Of a DNA stretch of 64,000 nucleotides, positions 11,460 through 22,219 are shown piece by piece. This DNA is from Theileria orientalis strain Shintoku (lineage: Eukaryota; Apicomplexa; Aconoidasida; Piroplasmida; Theileriidae). A program made the position numbers and the translations under genes. Numbering within the stretch: position 1 is the first letter of the stretch; the number at the start of each line of letters is the position of its first letter. Location of the stretch: positions 2,646,001 through 2,710,000 of the forward strand of contig NC_025260.1 of assembly GCF_000740895.1 (NCBI RefSeq), given 5' to 3'. A model generated the notes under the pieces. The model had not been told where the DNA came from and ran no database searches. It saw nothing but the letters and a program-made list of their open reading frames with translations.

Positions 11460-13844
11460 ATGATTTTTAAAACGCTGCATCTAGCCTACAAGGGGAAGAA
11501 TCTTCCGATAGGGAGGACAGTTTTCAGGAAGGTTCTGACAAAAGGAAAGAGCCAGAGGTCGCCAGAGATACTTCTGCCGCCATATATCGCAATCAGTGTA
11601 AGAATCCCCGAAGAAATTAATATTATTGAAGGAACTGCGCTTGATGCTGAACACGGACTATATATCGTGCTTTAGACTGTCGAACGTGTCAGTTGCAAGA
11701 AATAAGTACGTTTGGAAGGATTCTTGCGGAAGAATATTTGAAAATGTGTAAGTTTGTGAGTTTGGAATGAAGTGTGTGTAGAAATAAGAGAAATGTAATA
11801 ATACCGTATGAAAACGCAGCCTACGTGAGTAAATACTACGGATTTAAGCCAATAAAAATAAATCCGGAGCCGAACACAGAAGAAGTGAGTTAAATGTGAG
11901 AAGTGAAATAGGTGTAGGTGCCCAGAAGCAAAGACGCAATCCCAGTAGTGTCAGTGATAGGACATAACGACCACGGAAAGACGACATTAATAGAAAAATT
12001 GGCAGGTGAGTGCACAGTAAAAGAAAAGGAATCCAGGTCAAAGTGTTTTGGAAGGAGAAAAGGCAGTGAAGACCCAGCACCTGGTGGCAATAACAGTTAA
12101 GGGCGATGATGAGTTTTTAGCAACGTTCATAGACACACCAGGAGACCTTATATTCGACGTAATCAGAGGAAGAGCAATACACCTGGCAGACCTGGCACTG
12201 GTGGTAGTGTCGTCAGAAGGAGCGGAGCTGAGGACGAGAGACGTAATACTGCAAGCAGACAAGTTCAACGTGCCAGTGATATTCTGCATAAACAAGATAG
12301 ATTTGGACTACAGCAACGTGGAACTGGTAAAGTCGGAGTTGATGTGGCAATGCAGTCAGATGTATGAATCGGGACTAATAAGCAGAGACTTCAGAAGTGA
12401 AATAGAAGGATTGGTGCCAGTAAGCGCACGGAAAGGAACGAACATAGATGAGTTGAAGAATAAAATAAGAACTTCAGTGGGAGAAAAACTGCCAATAAAC
12501 GAAGTAAAAATGGAACACCTGGGAGGAGAGGACATAAGAAGGTACGAAAAGTACATCAGAAGAGCAAACAGCCTGGTGTCCTCAGGGTTCCCGCCGAAAG
12601 GAGTGGGATTCATACTGGAAATGGCGAAATCGCACACACACGGAATAGTACTGACAGTGGTAGTGAGGAGCGGAGTGATAGTGGAAGGAAATTACTTTGT
12701 AGCAGGAACAGCATACGGAAGAATAACAGGAATATACGAAACTAGTGAGAGAATAAAAGTAAACGAGAAGATGGGAAGCGTAAAGGTGGGAAGGTCAGTA
12801 TGCATAACAGGGCTGAGGAGCCTGGAGGGCACGAGCGTCGACGACCTAATGCTAATATTGCCACAGCACGAAGCGTTCAGACTAAGCCAGTACAGAAAAC
12901 AAGTGCAGCTCTTAAAGTCGTCGCAAACGAAGGGAGTGGAGTTGAAGACACCATGGGCAGTATCACTTCAAGTAAGCAGCAGCAATAATGATAAAATTAT
13001 AGGAAAAAGAGTCAATATACACAACAGAAGAAGGGGGACATCAGATGCAACTAGTGGAGTCAAAGTTGGAAGGTAAGAGTATGGATGAGGAAGATGGAAA
13101 CATTGGTGTTGATGCCACAGAAGTAAAAGAAGGCGTGGACAGTGAACAGAGTGTAGATCAGATGGAAGAGTAAGTAGCACTTGAGTACAAATAATAATAT
13201 TTAAGCCCAAATGGCAATATAGACACCTAATTAAACGCATATAGTCGATTAAACGTAAACACGAAAAACATTGACATAAATATACCAGGCACATGACCTC
13301 AATATACCTGAAGCCGTTGGAAGACGGAGACGAGTGGTCAACCAGATCAAGAGAACATAACGAGAAGTTGAATGAAAGGTGGAAAGAAAAGTATAAAATG
13401 GAAGTTAAAATGGAAAATGAAGCAAGTATTGGAAGTAATAGTAGTAAAAGAACAGAGGAAATATGTGAAAAGATAGCGAGTGAAAGTATAGGAAGGCCAG
13501 TAGTGCCGGTGATAATGAGAGCAAATTACCTAGGAACATTCGACTCAATACTCGACGGATTCGAGTTGCTGGAAAGAGAATACGAAGTGAGAATATCACT
13601 GGTGCACGGAGGAATAGGACCAATCGTGCCTAACGACATAGTGCAGGCGGAGATAGGAAACAAGTTCGCCTTCTGCCCAGTGTACGCGTTCCAAGTGCCA
13701 GTACACCACGACGCAGCGAAGCACGCAATAATAAACAGGGTGGTGGTGAAGAGTTTCAACCTGTACTCAGACCTGCTTGAGGACGTGAAGAGCAGATGCA
13801 TAAAAACACTGCAAAGGGCGTCGAGCAGGAGCGTTAGACAGTGA
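11460..13844 (+). CDS. Organellar translation initiation factor IF-2
   Basis: Seven exons: 11460-11597, 11632-11747, 11782-11884, 11918-12005, 12037-12971, 13003-13169 and 13289-13844. Five introns are 31-34 nt and the last is 119 nt. The product has 700 residues. GTPase motifs: G1 GHNDHGKT, G3 DTPGD (Asp185 where the family has catalytic His), G4 NKID and G5 SARKG. Domain 2 follows, then the IF-2-specific C-terminal part in the last exon (VPVIMRANYLGTFDSILDGF, VHGGIGPI). Bacterial-type IF-2 brings fMet-tRNA to the small ribosomal subunit, so this one should serve the mitochondrion or apicoplast. The N-terminus has no clear signal peptide. The last exon looks like a separate gene until it is spliced in. 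Confidence 0.9.
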
Positions 13845-13914
13845 AAACACCAGTGCAACCAGTCGGCGCAGTGAGAATAAGAAGTGAGAGTGCAAACAGG
13901 TCTGTGTAACGGTA

Positions 13915-14096
13915 ACGACTGTAACATATTAATGTACATATTGTGATATCGGTTGCAACATATTAATGTACATGTGAGTATCAGTAGCTGTTGCAATATA
14001 TTAATGTACATGTGAGTATCAGTAGCTGTTGCAATATATTAATGTACATGTGAGTATCAGTAGCTGTTGCAATATATTAATGTACATGTGAGTGTG
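13915..14096 (+). repeat. 38-bp tandem repeat, about four copies plus a diverged first copy
   Basis: Units begin at 13953, 13991, 14029 and 14067 with exact 38-bp spacing. Each contains TATTAATGTACATGTGAG followed by TATCAGTAGCTG. A diverged copy precedes at about 13915-13952, and the last unit is cut short. The array fills the gap between the convergent IF-2 and CWC25 genes. There are no spacers between units. Confidence 0.95.
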
Positions 14097-14132
14097 TAAG
14101 TGTTCAGGGCTAGTGAGTTTGCGAAGCTGGTG

Positions 14133-15276
14133 CTAAATGTTATCATTGAACGGATCCTGCTGTTTGGAGGCCTTGCGACGAATAAGGCCGGCCATGTCAG
14201 CAGAGTCGAAGGCCTGGCGCTTTACGGTGGAAATGTAGTCCCGCTTGGCAGTCGACTGGCTCTTCTCAAGAACGCTCTCAATTAGGTCTAGCTTTGCGAT
14301 ATTCTCAATCTTCTCACGGATGTGGGAGGACCCCTCACGCCTCATCTCCTCGAGGAGCGAGGCCTCGTCCTTGTGGACGGAAGTCGACTCGAGTCGGTCC
14401 ATTTCCCTGGCCCTGGCCTCCTCCTCACGCCTCTTGGCAGTAGCCAGAATCTCGTCAGGAGGGCAGATGTCGTCGTTGACGCCGAAGGCATACTTGAGAG
14501 GGTCGTACTTCCTAGGAACCTCAGGACCCTTCTTCCTCTTAGGCTGGGGCTCAGGAGATGGCGACCTGCGCTTACGGGACCCGCGCTCGTCAGGGCTGGG
14601 CGAGCGGTCCCTTCTGCGATGCCGGTGCGTGTCCTCCTTTTCATGTTTGTGGCCGGTGGATCGAGAGTGTCTGTCCCGGTCCCTGTCTCTGTCCCCGTCC
14701 CTGTGATCTCTGCGGTGAGACTCCCTGTGGCGTTCTTCAGAGCGCCTGGAGTGCCGCTCTGACCTGCGCTCCCTGGAGCTGCGATGGCGGCCCTCGCGAT
14801 GCTTCTCCCTTGAACTCCGGCGAGTTTCTGATTGTTTCTTGTCAGAGTGCCTGGACAACTCCTTCCGCCTCTTATCAAAATTGCTCGCAATGGCCGCGTA
14901 CTTGTCAATAACCTGTTTCTGCTGCATTTCGAGCTTCTTAATGATGAAGAGAGGGTCCTCACGGAACTTGTTCAGGGTCTGTTCGTACACTCGGTTAGAG
15001 GATTCGTCCTTCAGAAGGGACCCGAGCTTAGAGTCCTCAAGTTCGCTGGTTTTCTGGAGTTCACCCCGAGCGCCAGGAATACTTTCACCAAGAAGATAGG
15101 ATTCCTAAAAATAAAATGTAAATGTTAGAAAATAAACGTACGAGTTTGCTCTCATTGGTTTGCTGAGCTGTGGGATCGTTATATAGCCACTCGAGGCCCT
15201 CAGCCTCAATTTTGGCAGAAGAGGACCACTGCTGGTTATTGCTCTTTAAAATGCCTTCCTTTGTCAAATCACCCAT
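14133..15276 (-). CDS. CWC25: Pre-mRNA splicing factor CWC25-like
   Basis: Exon 1 is 15142-15276, the intron is 15105-15141 (37 nt), and exon 2 is 14133-15104, for 368 residues. The conserved parts are EAEGLEWLYNDPT, then ESYLLGE across the splice, then NKFREDPLFIIKKLE, all typical of CWC25. The middle is an Arg/Ser and Arg/Asp/His-rich low-complexity tract, and the C-terminus is conserved. CWC25 binds the activated spliceosome and promotes the first transesterification. The N-terminal KSWHP...KVWKAEQ block usual in the family is missing or unrecognisable. That may be divergence or an exon not found. Confidence 0.85.
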
Positions 15277-15451
15277 TTTAAAAAGTGGTAGCTAAAATAA
15301 TCTGAGTGATTTATATAAAATTCGAAAGCTGGTGTACATTTATAAATAAAAATAAAGTGACGGTATCCCACCAAATCAGTTACCATTATTGTACATATAT
15401 GTTATTATTTTTTAAATATTTTTAGTTTATTGTATTAATATGTTTTTATAA

Positions 15452-17246
15452 ATGATTTTGTTCAGAAATTTTTTTAAAAGAGTTAAAATTAAGCTTTTAA
15501 TAGTTCCAATTGTTAAATTGTCTTCTTCAACCGTTTTTTGTGAAAATTACAAAAAAAATACATCTCAAGTTAGTGGTAAAATCTCTTTTAATTTATAAAC
15601 TTTATGTTTAGAATGTTTATTTGTTCGGATCGAAGACATCTCTGCCAGAAGGATCGACAACACATCCGTTATTCGAAGGTATGTGTGGAATCTTTTCTGA
15701 ATTGAACTTATAATTAGGGGAAAATAAGTGGAGAATAGTTGGTTTTGGGCCTCGCTTTGGAGTGGCCCTGGATAAATGGAATCATGTGTACCTTTGGGGA
15801 AGCTCTAAAGACCAAAATGGTATAAATAAAATCTATTAATGGAATTATAGATTATATAAAGCCGTTTTTGTTATGTAAAATAAGTGGAGTAGTGGATTGT
15901 CAAGTGAGTTTAAAGAAATGTTAAGTAAATACAGTGTTCAAACAATGAAATATTCTTCTTGAAAAATGACGGAACAGGTAGTGAAGGAGTTTGATCAAAA
16001 TGATGTGTTTAGTTTGGACAGCTAAAGGAGTAGATAAACTGTTGGATAATCGAAGAGAAGCAAGTTTAGAAAAACTGAACCAATTTCCGAGCACATTATT
16101 ATTCAATGAACCTAAGATTGTTAAAATGAGCATTGGCCAAAAACACTCAGCATTTATATCAGATGACGGGTCCCTGTGTAAGTTGAGTGGGAAAATTAAA
16201 TGGGCTGATAGACTGTTCTGGAAATAACGAGTACGGACAGTGTGGAAGCAAACCAATGAATGTGACAACAGAAAGCACATTTTTAGTATACTCAAAGGAC
16301 GAGAAGAAAGAAGATATAGTGCCACTAAGAAAGGTAAAGCTTAAATGATAATGATTAATGTAGGTGGAATTTAAGGAAAAGGTAAAAATAAAGGACGCAG
16401 TATGCGGTGCAACACACACATTATGCGTCGACACACAAAACAATATTTACTCGTAAGAAAGGAGATTAATCGGTGAAAAATAGGTTTGGAGACGACTCGT
16501 CAATACAATTGTTCTTTGGAGATAGCAGAGGAAGATCAAATAAATTCCATAGAGATTACGCAGGATTCTTCAAGGACAAAGGTAAGAGTAACTCTGATAA
16601 AAGGCGGTTTTAGACTACGGTGTAACATCCCCAATAGTATATGGGCAGAAAGAAAGGTGAGAAGAGTAATAAGAAAAGTAAATGAAACAAATAAATAGGC
16701 ACCTACAATACGTGCCAGTGAAAGTTAATAACTTGGGATTCTTGGATAAGTACCAACAAATAATTAAGGATTCCAAGGTGAAACTAGCAGCTGGGGACGG
16801 GTTTACAGTTATTTCAATACAACCGGATGACGAGAGGTAAATTAAAAGGGGAAAAAATGAAATTGTAGAGGGAATGAATCAGTAATTTTGTCAAGCGGAA
16901 ATAACACATTGGGGCAGTGCGGAACCTTAGATACAACAACATACGTGGCAAAGAAGGTTAAGCTGCCAGATAAATCAAACTGCGAAGAAATAACGTGTGG
17001 AAAGGCACACTGTATGGTGCTGACAAAGAGTAATAAAGTATGGGCTTGGGGAAACAATCAAGAAGATCAAATATATCCAATGAGTAAGAAGATAAAAACA
17101 AAGAGGAAAATAAATAAATTTTAGAAAAAAATATCGTCCACACGCCGGAATCAGTGAAAGTCACACACACGGGGGAGGGTTCCCAGGAACCAAGAGTAGA
17201 GTATATAAAGTGCTCATACAACAATAGCGTGATAATAACTAGCTAA
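15452..17246 (+). CDS. RCC1-repeat protein
   Basis: Thirteen exons, rebuilt from 12 introns of 30-43 nt, 457 residues. Repeats of the RCC1 beta-propeller are clear: VYLFGS near the start, HVYLWGSSKDQNG, CSGNNEYGQCGS, LSSGNNTLGQCGT and VWAWGNNQEDQ. The N-terminus is short, hydrophobic and basic (MILFRNFFKRVKIKLLIVP), and could be a mitochondrial or ER targeting sequence. Family members act as Ran exchange factors or as organellar scaffolds (RCC1L type). The function here is open. The stop is at 17244-17246. The longest single open segment covers only a fraction of the protein, so annotation without splicing would break it into pieces. Confidence 0.85.
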
Positions 17247-17297
17247 TGTAATAGCAAAAAGTGAGTATACACCAGACAGAAAAAATAAAAAGAATAT

Positions 17298-17370
17298 AGC
17301 CTCCTAGGGGGCTCGAACCCCTGACCACCAGATTAAAAGTCTGGCGCTCTACCGACTGAGCTAAAGAGGC
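17298..17370 (-). tRNA. tRNA-Lys (anticodon UUU)
   Basis: On the minus strand the acceptor stem is GCCTCTT paired with AGGAGGC. The D arm is GCTCAGTCGGTAGAGC, the anticodon loop is CTTTTAA, and the T arm contains GGTTCGAGCCCC. It has no intron. It lies between RCC1 and LplA. Confidence 0.97.
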
Positions 17371-17472
17371 TCTGACCAGTGCCTGATATTGATTTTTACA
17401 CTGGTTACAAGCACAAGAAAAGATGGATTAAGAGATGTTGTATGATTGTTGTGTATGTATATTAAAAATAAA

Positions 17473-18852
17473 ATGAGTCTTCTACGGAATCTTGTAAAAA
17501 AGCAATTCACCACAATGTCAATGGGAGTATACAAAAATATATCTGTTGTGTTTTCGAAGGAGACGGACATATACTTTAACCTGTCCCTAGAAAACTACCT
17601 TCTGTCAACGTACGGGAGCGGAAGGACGAGTAAATTCGGCCCAAACTCCCCACTGCTGTACCTGTGGAGAAATTCGCCATGTGTAATAGTAGGAAGGAAC
17701 CAGAACGTATGGTCCGAGTGTAACCTGGAAAATATCAAGGAAGATGTGAAGATAGTACGCAGGTTCACAGGAGGAGGAGCAGTGTACCAAGTAGGTTGAA
17801 AAGAAGACAAATGTGTAAATCCAGGACCTGGGAAACACGTGCTTCACCTTCATATCAGATTCGAAAAACTACAACTTCCAAAATAACTCGGAACTAATAT
17901 GCGCAGCAGTATCGAAGCTAATAGGTAAAGGAAAAGAAGATATGAAGACGAGTAGGACAAAAATGTGAGCCGACGGGAAGAAACGACCTATGTGTGAACG
18001 GCCTGAAGGTTAGTGAAAAGGATTGACGACAGACGCAGTTCTCAGGAGCAGCATTCAAAGTGTTGCCAAACGCAGCACTGCATCACGGTAAAGTCGAGGC
18101 CCAGAATGAATGAGCGTAGGAACTCTGCTGATCAACATCAACAAGGGGTCGCTGGAAAAGTACCTGACACCCGAAAAGTCGAAACTGGCAGTAGGTGCTG
18201 AAAATAAACAAATTTCACAGAAACATAACGTGAAAAGCGTAGAGGCAAGAGTGACGAACCTGGCCCAGTTCAAGCCGGACGTGACTCACAGCGAGGTAGA
18301 GTGACTGGTGACTAATGAATACCAGGTGTGGAACGCTATCGTGCAGGAAGCAATGGACTTTTACGGAGTTAAAGAGAAGGAGGTAGGATCAGGGACGCGA
18401 AAGGCTTCTTTAGGTGTACGAAGTAGACTACAGCTCAGAGTTTTGCAAAGAAAGCTCATTCAAGGACTGCTACGACAAGTTGACAGTAAGTGCATGGGCA
18501 GTAAAATAAACGGCAGGACAAACAGTGGATCTTCGGAAAGAGGCTTATGGACCCGAAAACGTACAAAAACAGGTTCGACTTCGGAAGCGTGGAGTTCTGC
18601 CTGGACGTGAAGGAGGACACGGTGGAAAACGTGTACATCTACTCGGACATGCTGAACGCAGACCTGATCGACTACATGAACGGAAAATTCAACGAAGGAC
18701 CGTTTAAAATGAATGCAGAAGAGTTCAAAAAAAAATTCGAGGAGTGCGGTAAGTACGCTTAGGAAATGAAAAGTGCAGAGTGCCCGAACGGGGGAGAAGC
18801 AATCGAGCAAATAAAAAGTTGGTTGCTGAACCAGCTGAGTAACAAAGAGTAG
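17473..18852 (+). CDS. Lipoate-protein ligase A (LplA)
   Basis: Ten exons with nine introns of 30-40 nt, 363 residues. An in-frame upstream ATG at 17455 would add six residues. Conserved blocks in order: LYLWRNSPCVIVGRNQN, RRFTGGGAVYQDLGN, GRNDLCVNGLKFSGAAF, LHHGTLLININ, and the SVEARVTNL segment. A C-terminal accessory domain follows. LplA activates scavenged lipoate with ATP and attaches it to lysines of 2-oxoacid dehydrogenases and glycine-cleavage H protein. Apicomplexan mitochondria rely on salvaged lipoate, so mitochondrial location is likely; the basic N-terminus (MSLLRNLVKKQF) fits. One apparent early stop at the end of the accessory domain is removed by the last 30-nt intron. Confidence 0.93.
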
Positions 18853-18905
18853 ATAGTAATGTAGTATGTGAGCGATAAGTGATAAATTAAAATTTACAAG
18901 AGAAG

Positions 18906-19823
18906 CTACGAGAAGTAGTCGGTGGAGTCAATAATCTCAATCTTCTTGCCGACGAAGCTCCGAGTGGAGGCGCGGAGCGACTCCAATTGGTCGTTGAACC
19001 GGTGAGGAACCCAGAAGATGGTAGGCTGCGTGGAGGTGGCAATGAAGTTTTTCATGTTTTCATAGTGGTCCTTCAACTTTATGCGCTAAAAAGAGGTTAT
19101 ATCAAATAAGTAGATAGAAATAAGTAGTAGGCAACAAGTAACCAAAAATTGGTAAACAGATATAAGTAAATACCATTAGCTGAGTTTGCTTCTCAGATAA
19201 GTTGAGCTCTAGGGCCTCCAGCTTTTGCTTACTGGTGTTGTATTGTTCCTAAATAGACGTGAAAATAGAAAGGTGTGAGTGCGTACCTCTATGTCCTTGG
19301 CAAGGATGGAAGATTGCTTTTTCTGGCGTTCTTCCAGCTTGTTGTCGATAAGTTTATCCTTTTCCAAGTGTTTAACGGCCTGAAAAGGGTTAAAGAGAGC
19401 AAACCTACACTTTCGTCGTCCTTCTCCTTGACGAGAGCGTCCTTGGCCTTCTGCAAATAGCCGAAAAGGCCAACCTTCATGAGTCGCTTGTGCCTGTGAA
19501 CAGTTTCGGTGTCCTCCTCCACTCTAGGACGCTTTTCAGGCTCATAATCCTTGAAGTCCTCAGAATCCTAAAGCGATGGTAAAAAATCCTTTTAAACTAA
19601 AAAGTACCTTAGGTTTTCTCCTTGATTCGATGGAAGATTGATTTAAAACCTTGGAAGATAGCAGAACATTGGAATCGCCCTCTGTAGAAACAATGTGAGA
19701 TAAAATAAGCTAACCATTGAAGTTGCTCATCTGATTACTTAATCGCTTCAGCAGTAGGTTCAATGATTTCCGTTCCTGGACCAACGAACGGATTTCATTT
19801 TGTAAAGTCACATGATCAGTCAT
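18906..19823 (-). CDS. Pinin/SDK/MemA-domain protein
   Basis: Six exons with introns of 33, 40, 29, 38 and 88 nt, 229 residues. The N-terminus is a short coiled coil. The pinin domain follows: HRHKRLMKVGLFGYLQKAKD, then long charged helices rich in Lys and Glu, then the closing PTIFWVPHRF motif that pairs with the family's 'LFYIPGR' segment. Pinin is linked to the exon-junction complex and alternative splicing in animals. The protein is much shorter than human pinin and lacks an RS tail, so it may be a minimal version. It shares the block with CWC25, another splicing gene. Confidence 0.8.
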
Positions 19824-19883
19824 TAAAATTAAAAAATGAATAAATATGAAAAAAAAATGTAAAGATTAGAGGTGGGGAGTTAG

Positions 19884-21036
19884 CTAAAGAGTTTTCAGAA
19901 TCTGCCAGTCAAACTCGGAAAATGATTGGAAATTTAGTTCATTTTCGTCATCCGACGTGCAAATGGTGATAGTGTGTTCAGGTTTTGCTTCCATTGTTTC
20001 CCAGTTAGGGGACTTCTGAGGGTGGTGCCAGCTGAAATCCTTTATGGAATCCTGGGATTCTAGAAAATCTCCGCTTAAATCAGACATCTGAGAAAAGATT
20101 AGTGTGAATTAAACCACTGTGATACCTTCAAATGGTCTTCGAACCCCTCGTAAGTGAGATGATTGGTGGAAAATGAAAGATTCTTCGACCTAAGGAATAA
20201 TTAAGCTGATTTTTACAAAAAAAGGTTAAGATCATAAATGAACTTAAAACCTACATCTCAATAATTGGAGGTGTGACAGTATTTGTAAAAAATTTAACGT
20301 TTTTGGAGTTGGAAACCCTCAACTGCCTTGAACAAGTTATGATCACGGAGTCGGAAACGTTATCCAGCATAACGGAACTGTTTGCGATACTGAGCCTGAA
20401 AAATGTGAAAAAACGAAAATCTTACCAAATAATGCAGTTTTTTACGTTGTATATGAATGATGAGTCGGCAACATTGATCAATATAATGTCGGAATTTTGC
20501 TACACACAAGTATGTGCACACCTAAAACTTACGGCGTTTTCTATGTTCACGTATCCCAGCTTCCCAGAGTTTAAAAAACGAAAGATCCTGCAAGTTTAAA
20601 ATGAAAGCAAAGCACAAACCTTTTATCGTTTATGTTTTTTATGATGCAATTTTCATCATAAACAAGTTCAGGGCGTCCCAGAGGTGAATGAGTAGGCTCC
20701 TGAGGTTCATCAGCCTTGGGTTCAGAAAATTTAACCGGCTTGCCTCTCAAGGACTTGAATGAGAACTTGTTTGTGTTTGAGTTCCGTTGATTTTTATCAT
20801 TTAAAATGGTTAAAGCGGCGTTTAGGGTCTGTATACGTGTTATGTGTAAATAAAAGTACCTTATACATGGAAGGGTTAGGCTGACCAGGGTAACTGGAAG
20901 AAAATAATTCCTTAATTAAGTTTTCGGATTTGAATATTAAATCGCGTATTTCAGAATCGGATTCAGCAGTTTTTGACTTAACCAACAATGACTGGGCATA
21001 GTCTAAATTTTCACAGCCTTCCAGATCATAATCCAT
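19884..21036 (-). CDS. TBCC: Tubulin-binding cofactor C-like protein
   Basis: Seven exons with six introns of 30-65 nt, 307 residues. An N-terminal helical part precedes the TBCC/CAP-like beta-helix. That domain shows IILINVADSSF, then CSRQLRVSNSKNV, with the Arg expected to act as the GTPase-activating finger, then TPPIIEMSKNLSF. The end matches the family 'DFxW...SPNW' motif (IKDFSWHHPQKSPNW). Cofactor C stimulates GTP hydrolysis by beta-tubulin in the cofactor D/E complex and so releases native tubulin dimers. In the QQLR motif the first Gln is Arg here, but the key Arg is kept. An RP2-like protein is the main alternative. Confidence 0.87.
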
Positions 21037-21343
21037 AATTAAAGATAAATAGAAAACTATAGTAGAGATAAAAAATGATTAAAAAATAATTTTATAAATT
21101 TGATTAAAAGAGCGCAAGACGATGTCGATCAAAGAACAAAGTAACTATAAGAATAGACCATAATTTAAAAACACAGACAAATTTACATTAATTTAAATAA
21201 TTTCATTTTATTAATAAATAGTAAATGTGTGATAAATTATTTACAATAAAATAAAAATAGCACCACGGCGTATGTACTTAAAATTTATTTTGAACATAAG
21301 AAGTTAATCGGTTGTAAATGTAGAATATCAGTAAAAGGGAACA
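21037..21343. promoter_or_regulatory. Shared upstream region of TBCC (minus) and p24 (plus)
   Basis: A very AT-rich divergent spacer with no recognised coding or RNA element. Confidence 0.4.
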
Positions 21344-22090
21344 ATGTGTTCCTCAATTAAAGGCTCTTATATATACATATTTGCTGTACTCCTCCTTTCT
21401 AGTACAACAAAAATATACGGGATAAGCGTGACCCTCACGCCCAAGGAAACACGCTGTTTCGTTTCAAACGCTGCAGTAGGAGATAAAATTATCGGGTATG
21501 CGCAGATAAGTAAAGAAAAATGACAAATATTGTAGTTCCGTAGGCCTAGTTCCAGCAGATGCCGTCGTGCAAATAAACCTATTCAAAGTCGAAAACAATC
21601 TAGTAACGGCGAGGCTGGATAGACCAGTAAAGGGTTTGGACTTCGCAAATATAAATTACGACGTGAGTGGAAAGTGGAAGCTAAAAGAAATTAAAATATT
21701 CAGGTCGCCGAAAACGGTTTCTACTCACTCTGCCTGTCAAATGAGCACTCAGACCTGGTCACATTCGTAGTATCGTTCAGAGTAGAGACCGTGACGAACA
21801 AGGGAATGTCATCGCTATCGACAGTGGAGGATATGAAGGGAGTAATAACATACGCGGACCGCCTGTTGACAACGGTAAGTTTTATCGAGTAACGACAACC
21901 ATAGACGAGAGAGATCATGGAGAGAATGGAAGCGTACAGCACGAGGGAGTACCTGCTGTCGAAAGTCATCAACAGGATGAACTCTAGAATAGTTACCTGG
22001 TCGCTGATCCAGATGGTAGTAGTAATAGGATTGTGCTGCTACCAAATATATCACATAAGCTCCTTCTTCGAAGTAAAGAGTTTTGTATAA
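21344..22090 (+). CDS. p24/emp24 family cargo receptor
   Basis: Four exons with introns of 40, 41 and 30 nt, 211 residues. A signal peptide (YIYIFAVLLLSSTTKIYG) leads into a GOLD domain with two cysteines (ETRCFVSN and FYSLCLSN). A coiled-coil stretch and one membrane helix (VVVIGLCCYQIYHI) follow, then the short cytosolic tail SSFFEVKSFV with the paired Phe typical of COPII binding. The family moves cargo, including GPI-anchored proteins, between ER and Golgi. That suits a parasite with many secreted and GPI-type proteins. No Lys-based COPI signal ends the tail. Confidence 0.92.
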
Positions 22091-22219
22091 TTCAACTAAA
22101 AACTCAAAAGTAATTTTTATACACGAAACATACACATACACAAGTACAGCAATATTATGTGTACACAGACGTGAGAGTAAGACGTAAGCACATACACAAA
22201 CGGGAGTAATGGTGATACA

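Noticed and set aside
13293..13844. Separate gene for a small unknown protein after IF-2
   Set aside because: The sequence is IF-2 domain 3/4 and joins the preceding exon in frame through a 119-nt intron.
13915..14096. Possible CRISPR array
   Set aside because: Units are head-to-tail with no unique spacers, and the genome is eukaryotic.
14245..14762. Plus-strand frames opposite CWC25
   Set aside because: Shadows of the Arg/Ser-rich tract; no domain and no splice support.
18547..18762. Separate small gene inside the LplA region
   Set aside because: It is an internal exon of LplA; splicing restores one 363-residue frame.
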